Shown: positions 7,734 through 15,324 of the stretch, piece by piece
Layout of the letters: each line of letters opens with the position of its first letter
How positions within the stretch are numbered: position 1 is the stretch's first letter
From: Rugamonas sp.
Lineage (GTDB): Bacteria; Pseudomonadota; Gammaproteobacteria; Burkholderiales; Burkholderiaceae_D
NCBI RefSeq assembly: GCF_025354735.1
Contig: NZ_JANXMI010000224.1
Coordinates: 1-35,603 of the forward strand
Reading direction: 5' to 3'
Length of the DNA stretch: 35,603 nt
Notes under the pieces: model-generated
What the model was told of the DNA's origin: nothing
Seen by the model: only the letters and a program-made list of their open reading frames with translations
Databases searched by the model: none
Translations under genes and position numbers: made by a program

Positions 7734-9043
7734 TGGCCGTTTCCTATGTTGGCGCTCGGGCGGGGCAGCAGGTAAATCGCGTTCTGCCGGCCGTCGATGT
7801 AGCGGATGCCGGACGCGTCGAAATACGCATCCTCCTCCAGCATGATGCTGACCGGTTTTTTCCATTCCGGGATCGTGGAGCTGGAACTGAGCTCGATCGA
7901 ATACGCGGTCCGGTAGCGCAACGCTTCGTCGCCCGTTCCCGGCACGCCGCCCTGCATGTCCCACATGCCGATGTACGGTCCGGCGGCGTGGCCGTGATAG
8001 CCGATGGGGTGCGAATAAATTATCGGCGCGATGCCTTCGCCGCGCGCCTGCGCCAGCGCGCCGGCCAGCATTTGGTTACCGCTGCGGCCTTCCTTGAACT
8101 GGGCCAGCAGGATATCCTGCAGGCGCCGGGTCTTCGCGAACTCCTTTTTCAAGCCGGCCGGCGCGTCGCTCTCGCCGGGCTTGAGGATGTAGGCATGTTC
8201 CTGGATGTCCGTGTTCAAGCGCAGATAGGTGATGCCGATATCGACGTGCAGCAGGTCGCCGGGAAGAATCACGTCGGTGTCCGCGGCGTCGGCGCCCTGG
8301 CGCTGGATTTCCACCGATGGATGGAACCAGGTGTCGTAGCCCAGGTCCCGGATCTTCTGGCGGAACCACCACACCACGTCCTCGTTGGTCGTGACGCCCG
8401 GCGTGATGACGCGCTCCGAAAAGCCTTCTTCGATGATCTTGTGGGTGGCGTTAACCAGCTGCGGATAGATCTGCATTTCGCGCTCGGTGCGCGTTTCCAG
8501 CCAGCGGATCGCCAGCGGTTCGGCCGACACCACGCGGCTCTTGAACTGGGCCGGCAGCATCTGCATCAGCTCCGTGTAGTCGGTCTGATCGAGGCCGTCG
8601 GCGTGGTTGAAATTGCGCGAGATATCGACGCCTATCTTGGCCGGATTGCGCGCGCGGATAATGTCGAGCAGCGCATCCCACTGGTTGGGGAATTTCTTCA
8701 CGTCCCACGCCGCCGCGATGCTGGTGCCGACGTTGTAGCGCGCCACGGCCAGTTTTTCCAGCGCCGGTTTTTTCGGATCGCGATAAAACACCAGTATCGT
8801 GCGGCGCCGCGCGTTGAGCCAGTCGGCCGGCAGCATCGTCTTCATCACCGGGTCTTCGTTGTATTCGCGCGAGACGACGATCCACATGTCGATGCCGGTG
8901 CTGTCCATCAGCGCCGGCAGCAGATGGTCGAAGCGGTCGGCCAGCAATTCGTCGACGACGCGGGCCTGGTCGCGCACGGAGAGCACGTCGGCCTGGCTGG
9001 TGGCGGTCAGCAGCAGCGTCACTAAGAACAGGATGATTTTCAT
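7730..9043 (-). CDS. Exported M24-family metallopeptidase (Xaa-Pro peptidase-like)
   Basis: A 437-residue protein with a signal peptide (MKIILFLVTLLLTATSQA). An N-terminal creatinase-like domain is followed by a C-terminal pita-bread catalytic domain. All five expected metal ligands are present: Asp in LLHVDIGI, Asp in LNTDIQEH, His in YSHPIGYHGHAAGP, Glu in YSIELSS and Glu in MLEEDAYFD. It is therefore probably an active di-metal aminopeptidase, acting in the periplasm or outside. The ATG at 9043 is selected because the signal peptide begins there, although no strong ribosome site is visible. Translation is probably coupled to the GNAT gene downstream. Specificity for Xaa-Pro is inferred from the family only. 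Confidence 0.88.
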   Translation of the reverse strand: MKIILFLVTLLLTATSQADVLSVRDQARVVDELLADRFDHLLPALMDSTGIDMWIVVSREYNEDPVMKTMLPADWLNARRRTILVFYRDPKKPALEKLAVARYNVGTSIAAAWDVKKFPNQWDALLDIIRARNPAKIGVDISRNFNHADGLDQTDYTELMQMLPAQFKSRVVSAEPLAIRWLETRTEREMQIYPQLVNATHKIIEEGFSERVITPGVTTNEDVVWWFRQKIRDLGYDTWFHPSVEIQRQGADAADTDVILPGDLLHVDIGITYLRLNTDIQEHAYILKPGESDAPAGLKKEFAKTRRLQDILLAQFKEGRSGNQMLAGALAQARGEGIAPIIYSHPIGYHGHAAGPYIGMWDMQGGVPGTGDEALRYRTAYSIELSSSSTIPEWKKPVSIMLEEDAYFDASGIRYIDGRQNAIYLLPRPSANIGNGQ

Positions 9044-9146
9044 ATCGGGGCTGTGAATTAAATGAGAGGCCCTTAGATAGTGACGCCGCATTACAACTAA
9101 GTCAACTCCGCGCGCGCCGGCCGCCAACCGTTATTTTTTGAGACGT

Positions 9147-9179
9147 AAAAAACCCGGCGAGCTTGCGGCGCCGGGTTTT
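9147..9179 (-). terminator. Rho-independent terminator after the glutathione transferase gene
   Basis: The arms AAAACCCGGCG and CGCCGGGTTTT enclose a 9-base loop. On the minus strand the stem is followed by a run of six T (9152-9147). It lies 20 bases past the stop of the glutathione transferase gene. Confidence 0.85.
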
Positions 9180-9198
9180 CACTTTACTTCAACAACTA

Positions 9199-9870
9199 TC
9201 AGGTGTTCTGCGAGAACAGCGCCTTGCGCGTTTCGTCGTCGAAATCGGCTTTCAGCGTCAGTTTGCTTTTCAGTTCGTGCGCGCGGATCGCGGCGGGACG
9301 GGCCGAAATTTCGGCGACCAGGCGCTGAACGTTCGGATAATCGGTAAGACCTGCTTCGCCCAAAATGTAGCCGGCGAAGCTGGCCCAGCCCCACAGCGCC
9401 ATGTCGGCGATGGTGTAGTGGGCGCCGGCCAGGTAGGCCGACTGCGCCAGGCGCTCGTCGAGGATGCGGTAGTGACGCTGGACTTCTTTCAGATAGCGCG
9501 TGCGGGCATACGGCAGCGCTTCCGGCGCATGGTGCAGGAAGTGCACGGCCTGGCCCGAGAACGGCGACAGGCCGGTGGCGATGAACTGCAACCACGACAG
9601 CATGGCGGCCTTTTCGGCTGGCGTGATGGCCATGAATTTGCCGTGCTTCTCGCCCAGGTACAGCAGGATGGCGTGGGAATCGAAGACGGCGACGCCTTCG
9701 TCTTCGATCGCCGGAACCTTGGCGTTCGGGTTGACCTTCAGGAAGGCCGGCAGGTGCTGCTCGCCCTTGAAGGTGTCGACGCCGATCAGTTCAAACGGCG
9801 CTTGCAGCTCTTCGAGCATCAGCGCGGCTTTCATTGGATTCGGCGAAGTATGGAAATAAAATTTCAACAT
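9199..9870 (-). CDS. Glutathione S-transferase family protein
   Basis: A 223-residue cytosolic GST. The N-terminal thioredoxin fold starts MLKFYFHTSPNPMKAALMLEEL, with a Ser-Pro-Asn region where the catalytic Ser/Tyr lies. It contains NPNAKVPAIEDEG (the cis-Pro turn) and VFDSHAILLYLGEKHG, the E/D-S glutathione-binding motif. The C-terminal helical domain holds LAGAHYTIADMALWGW, the conserved N-capping/hydrophobic staple region. This looks like the YfcG/YghU-related group. GAGGA seven bases upstream supports the ATG at 9870. It is transcribed divergently from a LysR gene, 118 bases away, and ends at a strong terminator, so it is a single-gene unit. Conjugation or disulfide-reductase activity is inferred. 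Confidence 0.9.
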   Translation of the reverse strand: MLKFYFHTSPNPMKAALMLEELQAPFELIGVDTFKGEQHLPAFLKVNPNAKVPAIEDEGVAVFDSHAILLYLGEKHGKFMAITPAEKAAMLSWLQFIATGLSPFSGQAVHFLHHAPEALPYARTRYLKEVQRHYRILDERLAQSAYLAGAHYTIADMALWGWASFAGYILGEAGLTDYPNVQRLVAEISARPAAIRAHELKSKLTLKADFDDETRKALFSQNT

Positions 9871-9893
9871 GATGTGTCCTCGTTTGCAGTGAA

Positions 9894-9913
9894 GTGGAGT
9901 GGAGTGGAGTGGC
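9894..9913. repeat. GTGGA pentamer repeat in the divergent GST/LysR intergenic region
   Basis: Four near-contiguous copies of GTGGA lie about 25-45 bases upstream of the GST start codon. A short tandem repeat there could change promoter spacing by slippage; this is speculative. Confidence 0.55.
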
Positions 9914-9988
9914 GATGAAGTCATCATAAACAGCACCATGCCCTTTGCCGTACAATGAAAACACTGAACTCGTTCGACAGGATGGAAC

Positions 9989-10909
9989 ATGTTATCGGAA
10001 CAGGAATTGGCCTTGCTGGAGGCGATCCGCGACAGCGGCAGCCTGTCACGCGCGGCGGCGCGGCTGGGTCGGGCGACATCGTCGGTATCGCACGCGGCGC
10101 GCCAGCTCGAATCGCGCTTCGACGCACTGCTGTTCGACCGCCGCAACTACCGGCTGCAACTGACGCCGGCCGGCCAGCTGCTGGCGTCCGAGGCGGCGCG
10201 CCTGATGCTGGACGTGTCGCGCATGACGCAGCGCGTGCGCCAGGTCGCCAACGGCTGGGAGGACCGGCTGTGGATCGTCAGCGACGAGTTGATCGAGTTC
10301 GAGCTGCTGCTGCCGGTGATCGACGCCTTCGACGCCCTCGACTCCGGCGTCTCCCTGCGCTTCACCCACGAGGTATTGGGCGGCACGTGGGAGGCGCTGC
10401 GCGACGGCCGCGCCAACCTGATCGTCGGCGCCACCAACGAGCCGCCCGCCATCGCCGGCCTGGGATGGTTTGAACTGGGCGTGATGGACTGGGTGTTCGC
10501 GGTCGCGCCGCGCCATCCGCTGGCCGCCGTCGCCGGCCCGCTCAAGCGCGCGCAGATCGCCGCGCACCGCGCCATCGTGGTGGCCGATTCGGCCCGCGGC
10601 AGCAGCGCCGGCCGCGCTTACGGCATCGTCGGCGGTCAGAGCGCGCTGGCGGTGCCGAATATGCGGGCCAAGATCCTGGCCCAGCGCAAGGGGCTGGGCG
10701 TGGGCTGGCTGCCGCGCCAGCGCGTGGCGGCGCTGCTCAAGCGCGGCGAACTGGTCGAAAAAGCCACCGCCGACCAGCGCGAGCCGAACACGCTGTACGT
10801 GGCCTGGCGCAGCGAACATGAGGGCCGCGCCCTGGAATGGTGGGTCGACAAACTGCGCCAGCCGCGCCTCGCCAAAAAGCTGATGCGGGGGCTGGACCTG
10901 TACGCCTAA
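9989..10909 (+). CDS. LysR-family transcriptional regulator
   Basis: A 306-residue LysR protein. The winged helix-turn-helix (residues about 2-60) reads LALLEAIRDSGSLSRAAARLGRATSSVSHAARQLESRF, close to the family pattern but with His rather than the more usual Gln/Arg after Ser in the recognition helix. The C-terminal periplasmic-binding-like effector domain follows, including LRDGRANLIVGATNEPP and the ligand-domain closing region GLGVGWLPRQRV. It is divergent from the GST gene, the usual arrangement for a LysR gene and its target. Control of the GST gene is therefore likely. The co-inducer is not predictable. Confidence 0.9.
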   Translation: MLSEQELALLEAIRDSGSLSRAAARLGRATSSVSHAARQLESRFDALLFDRRNYRLQLTPAGQLLASEAARLMLDVSRMTQRVRQVANGWEDRLWIVSDELIEFELLLPVIDAFDALDSGVSLRFTHEVLGGTWEALRDGRANLIVGATNEPPAIAGLGWFELGVMDWVFAVAPRHPLAAVAGPLKRAQIAAHRAIVVADSARGSSAGRAYGIVGGQSALAVPNMRAKILAQRKGLGVGWLPRQRVAALLKRGELVEKATADQREPNTLYVAWRSEHEGRALEWWVDKLRQPRLAKKLMRGLDLYA

Positions 10910-11019
10910 CGGGGCAAATCGCGGCCGACGGGCGCCGAGTCAGCGCGGCGAGTCACTTTTGCGCTAAAATTGACCCTTATGTCTATCAATCCCCTAACCT
11001 TTTCGACTGGAGCAATACG

Positions 11020-11919
11020 ATGAAATGGGCCGTAGTCTGCATTTATTTACTGGGGCTCTGCCACATTCATCTGCGCGGTCGCGCGCGCCTGCCGCTGGGC
11101 CGGCAGATGTTCGACCACTCCACCTTCATGGCGCCGCTGAACATGTTCCTGCACTTTTTCTCGAAAGTGCCGCCTACGCCTTACTTCAAGCCGCAGGACT
11201 TTCCCGACCTGGCGCCGCTCCAGCAAAACTGGCAGGTGATCCGCGAGGAAGCGGAAAATCTGCTCAAGCTGCAAAAGATCAAGGCCGCCGAAAAGAACAA
11301 CGACGCCGGTTTCAATTCCTTCTTCAAGTCCGGCTGGAAGCGCTTTTATTTACAGTGGTACGGCGCCAGCCATCCCTCGGCTGAAGTCCTGTGCCCGCGC
11401 ACGGTGGCGCTGTTGCGCAGCATTCCGTCGGTGAAGGCGGCCATGTTCGCCGAGCTGCCGCCGGGCGCCAAGCTCAATCCGCACCGCGATCCGTTCGCCG
11501 GCTCGCTGCGCTACCACCTCGGGCTGTCGACGCCGAACGACGACCGCTGCTTCATCGAAGTCGACGGCGAGCGCTATAGCTGGCGCGATGGCGAAGCGGT
11601 AATGTTCGACGAAACCTATCTGCACTGGGCCGCCAACGAAAGCGGCGGCGACCGCGTGATCCTGTTCTGCGATATCGAGCGTCCGATGCGCTACCGCTGG
11701 GCGCAGGCGATCAACCGCTGGCTCGGTAACAACATGATGGCCGCGGCCAGCTCGCCCAACGAAAGCGGCGACCGCACCGGCATGATCTCCAAGCTGTTCC
11801 AGGTCTCGTGGGTGATGGGGAACTACCGCCGCCGCTACAAGGCCTGGAACAAGACCGCGTACAAGGCGACCAAGTTCGGCCTGATCGCCGCCGTCGTGGC
11901 GCTGATCGTCTGGGCATAA
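11020..11919 (+). CDS. lpxO: Lipid A 2-hydroxylase, LpxO-type aspartyl/asparaginyl beta-hydroxylase
   Basis: A 299-residue Fe(II)/2-oxoglutarate dioxygenase. An N-terminal membrane anchor (MKWAVVCIYLLGLCHIHLRG) precedes MFDHSTFMAPLNMFLHFFSKVP, the conserved LpxO opening. The catalytic beta-hydroxylase domain has His155 and Asp157 in LNPHRDPFAGSLRYHLGL and His202 in FDETYLHWAANES. Arg212 is placed to bind 2-oxoglutarate. A C-terminal hydrophobic segment (GLIAAVVALIVWA) is a second anchor. Length and motif order fit LpxO, which hydroxylates the 2-position of secondary acyl chains of lipid A at the inner membrane. The ATG at 11020 has GGAG seven bases upstream. LpxO paralogues in this order are sometimes annotated only as aspartyl/asparaginyl hydroxylases. 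Confidence 0.85.
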   Translation: MKWAVVCIYLLGLCHIHLRGRARLPLGRQMFDHSTFMAPLNMFLHFFSKVPPTPYFKPQDFPDLAPLQQNWQVIREEAENLLKLQKIKAAEKNNDAGFNSFFKSGWKRFYLQWYGASHPSAEVLCPRTVALLRSIPSVKAAMFAELPPGAKLNPHRDPFAGSLRYHLGLSTPNDDRCFIEVDGERYSWRDGEAVMFDETYLHWAANESGGDRVILFCDIERPMRYRWAQAINRWLGNNMMAAASSPNESGDRTGMISKLFQVSWVMGNYRRRYKAWNKTAYKATKFGLIAAVVALIVWA

Positions 11920-11975
11920 GGCCTCCCGCCCCTGCTGGCGCCGCGCCACAAATGTGGTTAGAATGTGGCGCAACG

Positions 11976-11981
11976 TATAAT
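11976..11981 (+). promoter_or_regulatory. Candidate -10 box (TATAAT) for the small His/Cys protein operon
   Basis: A perfect TATAAT lies 34 bases before the preferred start codon at 12016. The -35 is weak (TGTGGT at 17 bases). The position implies a short leader and argues against the GTG at 11965 as the start of translation. Confidence 0.4.
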
Positions 11982-12015
11982 GCCATTTGAGCAGCATACT
12001 GTAAGCGCGGACTCC

Positions 12016-12348
12016 ATGCAGAAGACTGACACCATCGGCAATTTCATTGATCACAGCAAGCGCTATGCGCATGTTGTGATTTTTGCCGTGCTGCTGGCCT
12101 TCATCGTGCAGCTGGTCGGCGCCGGTTCCCACCACCACGCCTACACCGACGACGGCGCCGATTGCGCCGCCTGTCAATTCCAGCATCACCAGCCGAACGG
12201 CCTGCCGCCGGTGGCCGCCGCCGTCGAACCGGCGCCGCTGCTGGTCGCCTATGTGCGGCATGTCTTCAGCGTCCACGTCTTCCTGGCGCAACCGAGCCAT
12301 CTGATCCCGCTGTCGCAGGCGCCACCGCGCGCCACCGCCGCCTTCTGA
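12016..12348 (+). CDS. Small membrane protein with His-rich and CxxC motif (DUF2946-like)
   Basis: A 110-residue protein. After a polar start and a hydrophobic helix (AHVVIFAVLLAFIVQLVGAG) it has SHHHAYTDDGADCAACQFQHH, a possible metal site made of an HHH cluster, a CxxC pair and HH. The rest is Pro/Ala/Val-rich with a further hydrophobic segment. Layout resembles the DUF2946-type small proteins often found near copper genes; this is similarity by eye only. The ATG at 12016 is preferred to the upstream GTG at 11965 because a TATAAT lies between them. It heads a group with a second protein of the same design and a TonB-dependent receptor, which suggests metal handling at the envelope. Confidence 0.6.
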   Translation: MQKTDTIGNFIDHSKRYAHVVIFAVLLAFIVQLVGAGSHHHAYTDDGADCAACQFQHHQPNGLPPVAAAVEPAPLLVAYVRHVFSVHVFLAQPSHLIPLSQAPPRATAAF

Positions 12349-12538
12349 CCAGCCGCCGGCGTCGATACGCGTGCCCGTGAAAACGGGCGTACCTTATCGG
12401 CGCCGGCACCGTCCTGACCCAGGCTTATCCAACGCTGCGCAGCGCCGTAACCGGCCATGCGCCGCGCTACAGCGTTTCGACGCCAGTATGCTTCATACCT
12501 CGCCCCCCACCCGCCCACGGTCTCGCCGACCTGGACTG

Positions 12539-12838
12539 ATGCCTCTCGTTCGCCGCCGCTCGCCGTGGCGCGCGCTGACCGCGCTCGTCACGATGCTGGC
12601 GTTCGCGTTGGCGCTGGCGCTGGCCGCGAACCACCACCACACCACGGCGTTGGAGGAGGACTCCTGCCTGGCCTGCGGCGTCGCCAGCCACCAGATCAGC
12701 GCCGATCCGCCGCCGCTGTCGGTGGCGCCGGTACTGGTGCTGCTGCCCTACCGCGTCCTCGTCGCGGCGTATCGCCTGTGCCTGTACCGCATGCCACGCC
12801 TGCTGCCGCCATGCTGCGGGCCGCCGTCGCGGGCCTGA
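12539..12838 (+). CDS. Second small His/CxxC membrane protein, likely paralogue of the first
   Basis: A 99-residue protein starting MPLVRRRSPWRALTALV. One signal-anchor helix (LVTMLAFALALALAA) is followed by NHHHTTALEEDSCLACG, so again an HHH cluster about ten residues before a CxxC. A hydrophobic segment and a Cys-containing tail (LLPPCCGPPSR) follow. The arrangement repeats that of the gene 190 bases upstream, so the two probably arose by duplication or share a role. The start is uncertain: the ATG at 12488 is in frame but lacks both a ribosome site and a signal-like sequence. The TonB-dependent receptor begins 98 bases downstream on the same strand. Confidence 0.55.
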   Translation: MPLVRRRSPWRALTALVTMLAFALALALAANHHHTTALEEDSCLACGVASHQISADPPPLSVAPVLVLLPYRVLVAAYRLCLYRMPRLLPPCCGPPSRA

Positions 12839-12936
12839 CCGCGCATCCGCATCCGCATCACATTCGCATCCAGAAAAGATCATCGGGGCCGCCGACGGCG
12901 CGCCTCCCCATGCACCACTTTCGAACGAGGTTTTAC

Positions 12937-15147
12937 ATGCAACGCACTCCAACCCTGCGCACCCTGCCGCTGATACTGGCCGGCCTGTTCGCCGTCTCCG
13001 CCGGTGCCTCCGCCGCCGACAACGCCGCAAACACCACCGCCACCGCCGTTGCCAACACCGCCGCGCCGGACGACGCCAGCGCCGCCGCCATCGACGCCAA
13101 CGCGCCCATCCAGCAAGTGGAAGTGAGCGGCGCACACCTGAAAAGCGCCCGCACCGAACTGTCGCCGAAGGTCGGCACCACCGTCTACACCATCGACAAA
13201 CACATGGTCGAAACCCTGGGCCAGGGCGACGACACACCGTTCAACGAAGTCCTTTTGCGCCTGCCCGGCGTGTCGCAGGACTCGAAGGCGTCCGGTTCCA
13301 TCCACGTGCGCGACGACCACGGCAACGTCCAGTACCGCATCAACGGCGTGCAGCTCCCGGAAAGCATCACCGGCTTCGGCCAGTCCATCGACACCCGCCT
13401 GGTCGACCAGATCGACTTCATCACCGGCGCGCTGCCGGCCCAATTCGGCCTGCGCACGTCCGGCATCGTCGATGTGCAGACCAAGGAAGGCGGCAAGTCG
13501 GGCGGCCGCGTGGGCGTGCTGGTGGGCGGCCACGATTACGTCGAGCCGAGCGCCGAGCTGTTTGGCCACAACGGCGCCTTCAACTACTACCTGTCGGCCA
13601 GCCACCTGTCCAATAACCTCGGCATCGAAAATCCGCTGCCGACATCGAGCGCGATCCACGACCAGACCAGCCAGAATAAAACCTTCGGCACCCTGTCCTA
13701 CTACGTCGACGACAACACGCGTTTGGGCCTGATGTTCGGCAGCTACCAGGGCCACTTCGGCATCCCGGACAATCCCGGCCAGGCGCCCGGCTTCTCGCTG
13801 GCCGGCGTCAGCGACGCCGCCGCCGGCACCAGCGCGGTGGCCTCGTCGCAGCTCAACGAACAGCAGCAGGAGACCAACCGCTTCTTCGTGCTGTCGCTGC
13901 AAAAGAGCGTCGGCGACCTCAATTTCCAGGTCTCGGCCTTCCACCAATACTCCGAACTGCACTACCTGCCGGACGCGCTGGGCGACTTGATCTACAACGG
14001 CGTGGCGTCCAACACGCTGCGCTCGAACCGCTCCAACGGCGTGCAGTTCGACGTCGGCTACAAATTGAACGAGCAGCACACCGTGCGCGCCGGCCTGGCC
14101 TACACCCGCCAGACCAGCAGCAGCGACAACAGCGTCGGCGTGTTCGCCACCGACGCCGCCGGCAACCAGATCAGCGCCACGCCGACGACCATCGTCGACA
14201 AATCCAGCAAGGTCGGTCGCCTGGCCAGCGTCTACGTGCAGGACGAATGGCATATCAGCGCACCGCTGACGCTGAACTACGGCCTGCGCTTCGACAAGGT
14301 CTCGGCCTACGTCGACGAGCAGCAAGTGAGCCCGCGCCTGAACCTGGCCTACAAGCTCGATGCCGACACCGCGCTGCACGCCGGCTACTCGCGCTACTTC
14401 ACGCCGCCGCCGCAGGAACTGGCGTCGCAGGCCAGCATCAACCTGTACGCCAACACCACCAACGCGCCGCAGGTGGGCACGTCGGACAACGTCAAATCCG
14501 AACGCACCCACTACTTCGACGCGGGCCTGGGCCACACCTTCAATTCGCACTGGAGCACCACGGCCGACATCTACTACAAGCGCATCTCCAATCTGCTCGA
14601 CGAGGGCCAGTTCGGCCAGGCGCTGATCCTGTCGCCCTTCAATTACGAGAAGGGCTACGCCAAGGGACTGGAGCTGGCCGCGATCTACAACGACAGCCAT
14701 TGGGGCGGCTTCCTCAACCTGACCACGCAAAAGGCGCAGGGCGAGAACATCATCTCGGGACAGTCCCTGTTCGCGCCGGACGAACTGGCGTACATCAAGA
14801 ACCACTACACCTTCGTCGATCACGACCAGACGTACACGGTGTCGGGCGGCGCGCACTACCATTTCGGCGAATCGCAGATCAGCAGCGACTTCCTGTACGG
14901 CAGCGGCTTGCGCAACACGCCGGACGGCGCGGCGCCCAATTCGGGCACGCTGGCGCACTACACGACGGTCAACCTGTCGCTGACGCACACGTGGAAGACG
15001 CAGTTCGGCAAGGTCGATGGACGTCTGGCGATGATGAACATCTTCGACAAATCGTATCTGCTGCGCGACGGTTCGGGCGTCGGCGTCGGCGCGCCGCAGT
15101 ACGGCCCGCGCCGCACCATGTACGCCGGCCTGTCGACCAGCTTCTGA
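12937..15147 (+). CDS. TonB-dependent outer-membrane receptor
   Basis: A 736-residue receptor. It has a signal peptide (LPLILAGLFAVSAGASA) and an Ala/Asn/Thr-rich linker. The plug domain starts near QQVEVSGAHLKSARTELSPKVGTTVYTIDK, with FNEVLLRLPGVSQDSKASGSIHVRDDHGNVQYRINGVQLPE. The 22-strand barrel ends in the outer-membrane signature (MYAGLSTSF, terminal Phe). The conserved TonB-receptor motifs of the plug are visible: the LPGV region, IHVRDDHGNVQYRINGV and the GALPAQFGLRTSGIVDVQTK stretch. GAGG six bases before the ATG at 12937 supports the start. The preceding two small His/Cys membrane proteins suggest a metal or metal-chelate ligand, possibly copper. No Fur box was seen upstream. Confidence 0.93.
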   Translation: MQRTPTLRTLPLILAGLFAVSAGASAADNAANTTATAVANTAAPDDASAAAIDANAPIQQVEVSGAHLKSARTELSPKVGTTVYTIDKHMVETLGQGDDTPFNEVLLRLPGVSQDSKASGSIHVRDDHGNVQYRINGVQLPESITGFGQSIDTRLVDQIDFITGALPAQFGLRTSGIVDVQTKEGGKSGGRVGVLVGGHDYVEPSAELFGHNGAFNYYLSASHLSNNLGIENPLPTSSAIHDQTSQNKTFGTLSYYVDDNTRLGLMFGSYQGHFGIPDNPGQAPGFSLAGVSDAAAGTSAVASSQLNEQQQETNRFFVLSLQKSVGDLNFQVSAFHQYSELHYLPDALGDLIYNGVASNTLRSNRSNGVQFDVGYKLNEQHTVRAGLAYTRQTSSSDNSVGVFATDAAGNQISATPTTIVDKSSKVGRLASVYVQDEWHISAPLTLNYGLRFDKVSAYVDEQQVSPRLNLAYKLDADTALHAGYSRYFTPPPQELASQASINLYANTTNAPQVGTSDNVKSERTHYFDAGLGHTFNSHWSTTADIYYKRISNLLDEGQFGQALILSPFNYEKGYAKGLELAAIYNDSHWGGFLNLTTQKAQGENIISGQSLFAPDELAYIKNHYTFVDHDQTYTVSGGAHYHFGESQISSDFLYGSGLRNTPDGAAPNSGTLAHYTTVNLSLTHTWKTQFGKVDGRLAMMNIFDKSYLLRDGSGVGVGAPQYGPRRTMYAGLSTSF

Positions 15148-15324
15148 CCGGCGGCTGAAACCACGGCCGCCGGACGCGTGTTTTTATCGCGTGCAGGCCC
15201 GCGCCGGCGGCCAGGTTTCGCCGGCGCGTTCTCACCGTTCCACCACAGTGCGGGCAAATTGCTTGATGCCGGATCACGAACATGCCACAATGGTCCTCCG
15301 GTCTGAGCCCTTTCTGGAGTCTTC

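Noticed and set aside
12373-12388. Hairpin GCCCGT-GAAA-ACGGGC after the first small His/Cys protein
   Set aside because: The stem is short and no T-run follows on either strand, so it is not a convincing terminator.
12880-14988. Minus-strand frame of 702 codons opposite the TonB receptor
   Set aside because: Shadow of the receptor gene; composition typical of antisense translation and no motif.
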